A stretch of DNA of 19,983 nt, taken from the NCBI GenBank assembly GCA_018648445.1, contig JABGRG010000076.1, positions 1 to 19,983 on the forward strand, given 5' to 3'. The stretch comes from Rhodospirillales bacterium (lineage in GTDB: Bacteria; Pseudomonadota; Alphaproteobacteria; Rhodospirillales_A; JACZKS01). Position numbers and translations under genes: made by a program. The notes beneath the pieces were generated by a model, which did no database searches, had not been told where the DNA came from, and saw nothing but the letters and a program-made list of their open reading frames with translations. This document shows, piece by piece, positions 1-5,468 of this stretch; position 1 is the first letter of the stretch; the number at the start of each line of letters is the position of its first letter.

Positions 1-105
1 GTTCCATTGCATACCCAGCATAGCTGAGTGTTGCACTTCGTTTCGGAATCTAGCGCGGCGCGCGCACTCTTGAACAAGAAGAAGACAATTTATAAGGAAT
101 CGACA

Positions 106-168
106 ATGGAATGTATATTTTTTTCTCTGATATTTGTAATTATTTTTCACACCAGAATTGGCGCTTAA
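106..168 (+). CDS. Possible 20-residue hydrophobic small protein
   Basis: An ATG at 106 follows an AAGGA ribosome-binding-like motif at a normal distance of about 7 nt and opens a 20-codon frame ending in TAA. The predicted peptide begins MECIFF and is mostly Phe, Ile, Leu and Val until a short HTRIG tail, so it would be membrane-seeking if made. The region is AT-rich, which makes short Phe/Ile-rich frames likely by chance. No family was recognised. It could equally be the broken start of a lost gene. Confidence 0.2.
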   Translation: MECIFFSLIFVIIFHTRIGA

Positions 169-230
169 ATAGCCGCATTACACATGATGATGTTCACGAT
201 AATCTAATGAAACCCCAAAAAATTTTGTCA

Positions 231-253
231 TAAATGTAGAATAATAACATTTA
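231..253. repeat. Inverted repeat TAAATGT-N9-ACATTTA
   Basis: Two perfect 7-bp arms are separated by 9 bases. The total length of 23 bp and the AT-rich arms resemble a regulator binding site. It lies about 50 bp past the end of the rpiR-type gene, so it could instead be a weak hairpin at the 3' end of that transcript, although the T tract beyond it on the minus strand is displaced. Function is unknown. Confidence 0.35.
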
Positions 254-306
254 CTATCGCAGAAAACTTACCGCTTTTTTCATCGGTCAATCGGTCCTGA
301 AACTGT

Positions 307-1173
307 CTATGATTTCAACTTGGCAAGGCGCTCGATTGCACGTTTTCCCCGAGCGTGGCGCTCTCCAACCTCCGGGGATTGACGAAGGGAAATTGCCATT
401 GCCAGGATATCGACGACAGCCATATAGGTGGCCGGAGTCGACATAGGCGTGTAGGAAACAAAGTCCTCGCCCGCGACGATGTCGATTGAGACAGTCGCCT
501 CCCTGGCAAGCGGTGACCCCGGCTCGGTCAGGGCGACGACGCTGGCCCCGGATTGCTGCGCAAGCCCGACCACATCCAGCAAGGGCCGTGAGCGGCCATT
601 AAAAGAAACCCCCAAGATCACATCGCGCGGACCAAGAATTCCGCTGGTGACCACCTGGGTGAAGTAGTCCGGCGTTACCGAGGAGGGAATGCCAAGGCGG
701 TAGAACTTATCGCGGGCTTCGACCGCGACAACATGTGCGGCACCATTTCCATAGCATTCGACGCACCGGGCTTGGGCAATCAAATTGGCGGCAGCATCGA
801 TTTGTTGGGGGTCCAACCCATCGCGCACGCCCGACAGGGCGACAACGAACGAATCAAATACCTTTCGGATCACTGTTTGCGTATCGTCGTTGCGGGAAAT
901 GTCTTGATGCATGAGGTTTTCATGCAGAACCAGCCCTTGAGCGTAACGGACCTTGAAGTCCGTATAGCCGGAAAAACCCAATTTTCTACAGAAGCGAACC
1001 ACAGTCGGCTGACTGACCGAGGCAGCCGTGGCGATCGTCGCCACGCCCATGCCGGTGATTCCCTGTGGATTCTTGATGATGTAGTCAGCGATACGCTTCT
1101 CCGCCGCGCCAAGGCGATCCATCCTGGCCCGAATCAATGCGAGAATATCTCTAACCGGCGTGTGTTCATTCAT
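307..1173 (-). CDS. RpiR/MurR-family transcriptional regulator (HTH + SIS)
   Basis: The 288-residue protein has the usual length and two-part layout of RpiR-family regulators. Residues about 1-80 form the N-terminal HTH_6 domain, with the helix-turn-helix around ATAASVSQPTVVRFCRKLGF. Residues about 120-260 form a SIS sugar-phosphate-binding domain with a GNGAAH turn and a SFNGRS motif corresponding to the usual S-x-S-G-x-S phosphate loop. Members of the family sense phosphosugars or related metabolites and repress or activate nearby catabolic genes. The start at 1173 is the first ATG of the domain; a second ATG-like triplet nearby is out of frame. No good Shine-Dalgarno sequence precedes it. 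The gene is isolated: the IS element lies upstream, and any original target operon on that side may have been displaced. The ligand cannot be read from the sequence. Confidence 0.88.
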   Translation of the reverse strand: MNEHTPVRDILALIRARMDRLGAAEKRIADYIIKNPQGITGMGVATIATAASVSQPTVVRFCRKLGFSGYTDFKVRYAQGLVLHENLMHQDISRNDDTQTVIRKVFDSFVVALSGVRDGLDPQQIDAAANLIAQARCVECYGNGAAHVVAVEARDKFYRLGIPSSVTPDYFTQVVTSGILGPRDVILGVSFNGRSRPLLDVVGLAQQSGASVVALTEPGSPLAREATVSIDIVAGEDFVSYTPMSTPATYMAVVDILAMAISLRQSPEVGERHARGKRAIERLAKLKS

Positions 1174-1300
1174 GGCGCATCAATACCCAGCACGGAGGAT
1201 TGTCCATTGGCGGCGCACTCTTTGCCGCCTCGATCAGGGCCTTTGTTTGTCCCGGCGAAGAAGAAAGCTTGTCGCGCGCACAAATCAACCCTGCCATACG

Positions 1301-1313
1301 CATTTCATAAATG
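1301..1313. promoter_or_regulatory. Small palindrome CATTT-cat-AAATG upstream of the RpiR gene
   Basis: A 13-bp palindrome with 5-bp arms sits about 130 bp upstream of the rpiR-type start, between the gene and the IS element. It could be an autoregulatory operator, but the arms are short and such palindromes arise by chance. The AAATG arm also occurs in the inverted repeat at 231-253 on the other side of the gene, which is the only reason to list it. Confidence 0.2.
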
Positions 1314-1398
1314 TTTCGGTTTGCAACTACCATCAATGCAGCAATCTTACTAACAAGAATGTCATGTTGGCAGGATACAGGAAAGAGTTTAACTGGAT

Positions 1399-1446
1399 TG
1401 ACCTGCCCCCGTTAAGTGGTCCAGCATTTAAGTTAGAGTTTGGCGC
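1399..1446. repeat. Left terminal inverted repeat of the IS3-family element
   Basis: This end reads TGACCTGCCCCCGTTAAGTG and continues through GGTCC to GGCGC. It matches the reverse complement of 2668-2715 over most of about 48 bp, with small mismatches and gaps; shared blocks are TGACCTG, CCCC, AAGTGGTCC, AGAGTTT and GGCGC. The orfB stop codon (1428-1430) lies inside this repeat. Confidence 0.85.
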
Positions 1447-2372
1447 GGTTGATCGCCCTGCTGGACGGGACGGAGCGTAGCGTAAGCCCGTTCGGCAGGG
1501 CGAGGCAAGATGGTTTCGGGCGCGGGCGGAACGTAGCCCAGAGAGCTGTGTGGTCGGATCGTGTTGTAGTGGTGTCGCCATCGTCCGATGAGCACTGTTG
1601 CCTCCTTCAGAGTGTAGAAGATTTCGCCGTTCAGCAGCTCGTCGCGGAGCTTGCCGTTGAACGATTCGTTGTAGCCGTTCTCCCAGGGGCTGCCTGGTTC
1701 GATGTAGAGCGTCTTCACGCCGATCCGGCCAAGCCAATCCCGAACGGCATGGGCCGTGAACTCCGAACCATCGTCGGAACGAATGTGGTCGGGTGGGCCG
1801 TGTTCGACAAACAGTGTGGCAATGCACTTCAGGACGTCATCGGGTTTCAGCTTTCGATCGACCTTGATGGCCAGACACCGCCGGGTAAATTCGTCGATTA
1901 CGGTCAGCATGCGGAAAGCCCGACCGTCATGGGTTCGGTCCATGACGAAGTCGTAGGACCAGACATGGTTCGGCCAACTCGGGCGCAGGCGGACGCATGA
2001 TCCGTCATTAAGCCAGAGCCGTCCGCGTTTCGGTTGTTTCTGCGGGACTTTAAGCCTTCGCGCTGCCTCTCGAACCGGTGGCGCTCAGCGCTCAGCCCGT
2101 CGCCAGATGCGCTGCACCCGTTTGGCATTGACGTGCCATCCTTCCGCGCGAAGCAGAACGGTGATACGCCGATAGCCATAGCGACCATAATGTGTCGCCA
2201 GACGGATGATCGCCGCCGTGAGAGCATCTTCGTCCGGACGACCGGCCGGAACCCTGCGTTGGGTGGAGCGGTGCTGGCCCATCGTCTGGCAGGCCCGGCG
2301 CTCAGAAATTCCCAACGCGTCTTGAAGATGATCAACACAACGCCGGCGACGGGCGGGGCTTAGTAATTTCCC
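1428..2372 (-). pseudogene. IS3-family transposase OrfB (DDE integrase core), interrupted by TGA
   Basis: Read in one frame, this region encodes a typical OrfB. It starts just after the slippery site (KLLSPARRRRCVDHLQDALG), has an HTH_21-type N-terminus up to RIWRR, and then an rve core. The catalytic residues are present: D in TVIDEFTR, D in IRSDDGSEF and E in [12 protein letters not shown] at 2085-2087 interrupts it. Around the stop, members of this group as I remember them read directly RIWRREGLKVP. Here about 12 extra codons containing the stop lie between RIWRR and LKVP, best explained by a 37-nt insertion plus a 1-nt deletion. The downstream half could restart at ATG 1943 but would lack the DNA-binding part. 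Confidence 0.8.
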
Positions 2373-2638
2373 TCCAGCGCCTCTTTCAATATCAGCTTGT
2401 CCAAGGTCAGATCAGATATCGCTTTGCGGAGCCGAGTGTTTTCCTTCTCAAGCTCCTTCAGACGTCGTGCCTGGTCAACCTTCAGACCACCGTATTCACG
2501 ACGCCAACGATAATAACTCTGCTCGGAAATCCCCAGACGACGACAGATCTGACCCGTCGTCTCCCCTTGGCTCAGGCACACCTCCGCCTCGCGAAGCATG
2601 CCAATTATCTGTTCAGGACTGTAACGTTTGCGGCTCAT
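2360..2638 (-). CDS. IS3-family transposase OrfA (HTH protein)
   Basis: The 92-residue protein is the standard OrfA of IS3 elements of this group. It begins MSRKRYSPEQIIGMLREAE, has an HTH (transposase_8 type) around TGQICRRLGISEQSYYRWRR, and a leucine-zipper-like coiled coil around RRLKELEKENTRLRKAISDL. It ends in LILKEALEGNY. The frame appears intact. In intact elements OrfA is fused to OrfB by -1 ribosomal frameshifting, and a slippery heptamer lies at its 3' end. Since orfB is broken here, OrfA would act at most as a stand-alone DNA-binding protein. Confidence 0.9.
   Translation of the reverse strand: MSRKRYSPEQIIGMLREAEVCLSQGETTGQICRRLGISEQSYYRWRREYGGLKVDQARRLKELEKENTRLRKAISDLTLDKLILKEALEGNY
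2366..2372 (-). promoter_or_regulatory. Slippery heptamer G-GGA-AAT for OrfA/OrfB -1 frameshift
   Basis: On the minus strand the last codons of orfA read GAG GGA AAT TAC TAA, and the orfB frame reads GGG AAA TTA CTA. GGGAAAT therefore fits the X-XXY-YYZ pattern of a -1 slippery sequence: both tRNAs can re-pair in the -1 frame, giving GGG and AAA. The site sits directly before the orfA stop. No downstream pseudoknot was checked. Confidence 0.55.
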
Positions 2639-2667
2639 TCAAACCTCCTCAAATCTCAGGTCAGAAT

Positions 2668-2715
2668 GCGCCAAAACTCTTAATCAATCCGGACCACTTC
2701 TAGGGGGTCAGGTCA
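2668..2715. repeat. Right terminal inverted repeat of the IS3-family element
   Basis: This end, read inward from 2715 on the minus strand, starts TGACCTGACCCCCTAGAAGT and ends GGCGC, pairing with 1399-1446. It lies upstream of orfA and would contain the transposase promoter. Confidence 0.85.
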
Positions 2716-2767
2716 TTAGGATGACGGACCAATCTCACCGGCCCGCGGCTCTCATAGAAACTGCACC

Positions 2768-2780
2768 ACCTAGGATAGGT
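2768..2780. promoter_or_regulatory. Palindrome ACCTA-gga-TAGGT upstream of the MFS gene
   Basis: A 13-bp palindrome with perfect 5-bp arms lies about 130 bp before the MFS start, in the 196-bp gap between the IS end and the gene. It is a possible operator. The rest of this gap shows no other gene, and I could not pick out confident -35 and -10 boxes. Confidence 0.22.
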
Positions 2781-2911
2781 TGGTCACGCCGCCGCAGGTC
2801 ATTCCGCGGTCCATCAACCTGGCAACTCGGTAACGTGACTATTTCACTTTCAGGGTTTCATGTAGGATCATCGATCTCGGGCGGCAGCGCCCCTCGGCGG
2901 CGGAGGATCCG

Positions 2912-4195
2912 GTGGGTAACGGCGGCGAAACGGCGAACGAAGAAGGCGGGACGAGATCAGGGGCAGACATCGCCGCTCTGCTGACCAACGGCGAATTTTT
3001 GCGTGTTTGGGGGGCCGGCGCCCTCCTCGGCATCGTGCGCTGGCTGGAAATGCTGGCTGTCGGCATCTTTGTCATCGATCTTACCGGTTCGGCTGCAACC
3101 GTTGCGATGGTTGGTTTCATGCGCATGCTTCCGATGCTGCTGTTGGGCGCGGTGGCGGGCACGCTGGCCAGCCGCTTTAGTCGCCGAACCCAGATGCTGG
3201 TGGGCGCCAGCGTTGCCGGCCTGTTCGCACTGATTCTCGGCCTGTTGGCCTTGGCCGGCACCATCGCCGTGTGGCAAATCGCGCTGGGTTCATTCCTCAC
3301 CGGTATCCTGTGGACGGGTGATTTTCCGATCCGCCGCACCATCCTGGCCGACATTGCGGGGCCTGCCCGCATCGGCACGGCAATGTCGCTCGAATCCGCG
3401 ACCAACCACGTAACCCGGTTGCTGGGCTCCGGGCTGGGCGGCCTGCTGGTGGGTGCCGTTGGTCTCGAAGGCACCTATCTGCTGGGGGCTGCGATGTACG
3501 CCCTCGTCGTGGTCCTGTTGCGGGGCATCGGGCATTCCGAAGCGGGAACGCCCGGCTACCGTAGCAATATGCTGGCCGACATTGTGGACGGTTTTCGATC
3601 TATTGCAGCCCACCGCTTTTTGGTGGCATTGCTGGCCATGACCGTCATCCTAAATTTCTTTGGCTTCGCCTATATCGCGATGGTGCCGGTTATCGGCCGT
3701 ACGGCGCTGCATGTCGACGCTTTCGCAATTGGCCTGCTGGCTTCGACCGAGGCCGCAGCCAGCCTCATCGCTTCCCTCATTTTCGCAGTGTTGGCGCCAC
3801 GCCGTGGCCTTGGCGCTATTTACACCGTCAGCGTTCTCGTATTCATGGGAGGTGTGCTGATCTTCGCTTTATCGCCCAGCTACTGGCTCAGCCTTGCCGT
3901 AATGGGGTTGACGGGGGCGGCCTTGGGTTGCTTCTCGGTGACCCAGAGTACGCTGTTGCTGCAGGCCTCGCCGCCCGCCTTAAAAGCCCGAGCCATGGGG
4001 GCGCTGGTCATTTGTATCGGCCTCGCCCCCTTCGGCATGCTGCACATGGGCTGGTTAGCCGAACTCCTGGGTGCACCCGCCGCCGTGGCTATCTCGGCCG
4101 CCGAAGGCGTCGTCGCCGTGATTGCGGTGATGTTTCTGTTTCCCCGCATCCTCATGGCAAACCCGCCGGGTGCCGAGGTCAGGCGGCGGCCGTAA
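2912..4195 (+). CDS. Major facilitator superfamily transporter, exporter-like
   Basis: The 427-residue protein is an integral membrane carrier of MFS length, with a short polar N-terminus (about 25 residues) followed by about 12 hydrophobic segments. Segment patterns such as GTLASRFSRRTQMLVGASVA, a variant of the MFS loop 2-3 motif with basic residues after the glycine-rich helix, support MFS_1 or the EntS/MFS_3-type exporter group. The start is GTG 2912, preceded at 6 nt by GGAGG (2902-2906). The IS lies just upstream and the M20 operon converges from the right. The substrate is unknown; efflux of a metabolite or drug is more likely than uptake, given its resemblance to enterobactin-exporter-like proteins. 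It is probably not part of the neighbouring catabolic operon because it is transcribed towards it. Confidence 0.85.
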   Translation: MGNGGETANEEGGTRSGADIAALLTNGEFLRVWGAGALLGIVRWLEMLAVGIFVIDLTGSAATVAMVGFMRMLPMLLLGAVAGTLASRFSRRTQMLVGASVAGLFALILGLLALAGTIAVWQIALGSFLTGILWTGDFPIRRTILADIAGPARIGTAMSLESATNHVTRLLGSGLGGLLVGAVGLEGTYLLGAAMYALVVVLLRGIGHSEAGTPGYRSNMLADIVDGFRSIAAHRFLVALLAMTVILNFFGFAYIAMVPVIGRTALHVDAFAIGLLASTEAAASLIASLIFAVLAPRRGLGAIYTVSVLVFMGGVLIFALSPSYWLSLAVMGLTGAALGCFSVTQSTLLLQASPPALKARAMGALVICIGLAPFGMLHMGWLAELLGAPAAVAISAAEGVVAVIAVMFLFPRILMANPPGAEVRRRP

Positions 4196-4201
4196 AAAGA
4201 C

Positions 4202-4232
4202 GGACCACCTCATTCCAAATGGATTGGGGTCA
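4202..4232 (-). repeat. Possible solitary IS-end relic
   Basis: Read on the minus strand, this stretch begins TGACCCCAATCC and ends GAGGTGGTCC. The complete IS ends in this window begin TGACCTG(C/A)CCCC and reach GTGGTCC about 24 nt in, so the outer TGACC and inner GTGGTCC blocks are shared. No transposase lies next to it. It may be the end of a lost related element on the far side of the MFS gene, or a chance resemblance. Confidence 0.25.
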
Positions 4233-4262
4233 CAAGGAAAACCAAGTTTTCGGGCCTTTATT

Positions 4263-4276
4263 GCGCGTCGGCGCGC
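4263..4276. terminator. Weak hairpin between convergent genes
   Basis: GCGCG and CGCGC arms (5 bp) flank a TCGG tetraloop in the 91-bp gap where the MFS gene and the M20 operon converge. There is no T tract on either side, so intrinsic termination is doubtful. It is listed only because this is where a bidirectional terminator would be expected. Confidence 0.2.
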
Positions 4277-4286
4277 CTCAGGGGTA

Positions 4287-5468
4287 TCAGACCTCTATCT
4301 CCCTGAGCTTCGCCAAGCGGTTTACGAGATCTAGCTGGATCAGCGCCGATTCGACCATGTCATCCACGGGAACAGACTCGTTGGCGGCATGGCCGGCACC
4401 TCCGCCGGGCCCGAAATTGATAATCTCGATCCCGCGCTCGGCGAAGTGGCGTCCGTCTGACGCTCCCACGGCGTTGGCAAAGCGGGCGGCCCGTCCCGTT
4501 CGGGCTTCGATAGCCTCACAAAAGGCGGTCACCGCCGGCCCGTCCGGTGCAGCCTTGAAGCCGGGAGTGCCGGTCAGCAGTTCCAACTTCCACGAGTCTG
4601 CCGGTTCACCGGCGGCAACCAGTATTTCGTCGATTTCGGCCACGGCGCCATCGATGGATTCGGACGGGATGAGGCGGCGGTCCACTTCCATCCAGCAGTC
4701 GCTCGGCACCACATTTGTGTTGTTTCCGCCGTGGAACTGTCCGAGGCTCATGGTCGAAATCATCTCGCCGTCGCGCCGCCCGGCCAAACGCGGTTTCAAG
4801 TTTTCGATAAGGCGCGTCGCCAGCCGGATCATGCGCTCCACTGCGTTATCGCCGGCGTCCGGGGCACCCGCATGGGCCGAAGCGCCGGAGGTTGTGATGC
4901 GCACCCACATGGGGCCGCGCTCGGCAATAATGAGGGCGTTTCCCGTCGGGGCGCCAAGGATCAACATATCCGGATCGACATGGTCGGCTTCTCCCAGAAA
5001 TGCCATGCCATTCGGCCCCAGGTTTTCCTCGTCACCGACAAAAGTGAAAACGATTTCGCCGTTGGACGGCCCGCCGCGGCGCGCAATTTCTTCGGCCAGC
5101 CACAGGTGCACGGCTGTGCTTCCTTTGCAGTTGGCTGCCCCTAATCCAAAGATTAGGCCGTCTTTCTCCGTCGCTTGGAAGGGCTCGGTCAACCATTCAG
5201 CGCGGTGGCCAACACCGACGGTATCAATATGCGTGTTGAAGACCAAGCTCGGCCTACCCGAACCCATGCGCGCCACGACGTTATCAACGTTGTCGGCACG
5301 GCTCAGCACGTCCACCGTATATCCTGCCGCCTTGAGACGATCGGCCAACCAACCGCATATCTCGCGGGTGTCCCCGGGCGGGTAGGCTGACGGCCGCTTG
5401 ATGGCTTCACCAAGGATTAGGACGAGTTTGTCGGCAAGTTTTATTTCGTTGATTCTGTAAGTGCTCAT
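4287..5468 (-). CDS. M20-family peptidase/deacetylase-like protein with altered metal-ligand positions
   Basis: The 393-residue protein has the length and fold pattern of ArgE/DapE/CPG2-type metallohydrolases, which cleave N-acyl or peptide bonds with one or two zinc ions. The HxD motif is present (H80, D82 in FNTHIDTVG), as are the catalytic and ligand Glu pair (E147, E148 in GDEENLG) and the C-terminal His (H360 in GAGHAANE). Two usual ligand positions differ. The bridging Asp of the D-x-K-G motif is Asn113 (AANCKGS), and the Glu of the usual E-P-T motif is Ala173 (LGAPTGN). It may therefore bind one metal or act in another way. The start ATG 5468 has GGAGG 6 nt upstream and overlaps the preceding stop as ATGA, so translation is coupled to the fused dehydrogenase. 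It is the last gene of the leftward operon. A peptidase, amidohydrolase or a non-hydrolytic role are all possible. Confidence 0.85.
   Translation of the reverse strand: MSTYRINEIKLADKLVLILGEAIKRPSAYPPGDTREICGWLADRLKAAGYTVDVLSRADNVDNVVARMGSGRPSLVFNTHIDTVGVGHRAEWLTEPFQATEKDGLIFGLGAANCKGSTAVHLWLAEEIARRGGPSNGEIVFTFVGDEENLGPNGMAFLGEADHVDPDMLILGAPTGNALIIAERGPMWVRITTSGASAHAGAPDAGDNAVERMIRLATRLIENLKPRLAGRRDGEMISTMSLGQFHGGNNTNVVPSDCWMEVDRRLIPSESIDGAVAEIDEILVAAGEPADSWKLELLTGTPGFKAAPDGPAVTAFCEAIEARTGRAARFANAVGASDGRHFAERGIEIINFGPGGGAGHAANESVPVDDMVESALIQLDLVNRLAKLREIEV

Larger units (their letters stand above)
1..306. other. AT-rich intergenic region
   Basis: This stretch lies downstream of the rpiR-type gene and is visibly richer in A and T than the rest of the window, most clearly from about 90 to 280. 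It contains one possible 20-codon reading frame (106-168) and one inverted repeat (231-253), both listed separately. I see no larger gene, no tRNA and no convincing terminator. It may hold the promoter of a gene to the left of the window, or be older transferred DNA. Confidence 0.6.
1399..2715 (-). mobile_element. IS3-family insertion sequence (IS407-like), about 1.3 kb
   Basis: The element is bounded by imperfect inverted repeats that begin TGACCTG at 1399 and end in the complementary sequence at 2715. It carries the two overlapping transposase frames typical of IS3 elements: orfA at 2360-2638 and orfB from about 2372 down to 1428, both on the minus strand. OrfB keeps all three DDE catalytic residues but is broken by a TGA at 2085-2087, so this copy is probably not autonomously active. 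No 3-4 bp target duplication abuts the ends. The only candidate is GGAT, directly adjacent on the left (1395-1398) but 3 nt away on the right (2719-2722). The subgroup is assigned from remembered family sequence features, not from a search. Confidence 0.88.

Noticed and set aside
10..1192. Shared ATACCCAGCA near position 11 and near 1183 as flanking direct repeats of rpiR
   Set aside because: A single 10-base match is expected by chance in a window of this size, and the bases around it do not extend the match.
3928..5385. Long + strand open frame of 485 codons
   Set aside because: It is antisense to the M20 gene and overlaps the MFS end. Its product has the low-complexity Ser/Arg/Pro composition typical of a GC-rich shadow frame and no family motif.
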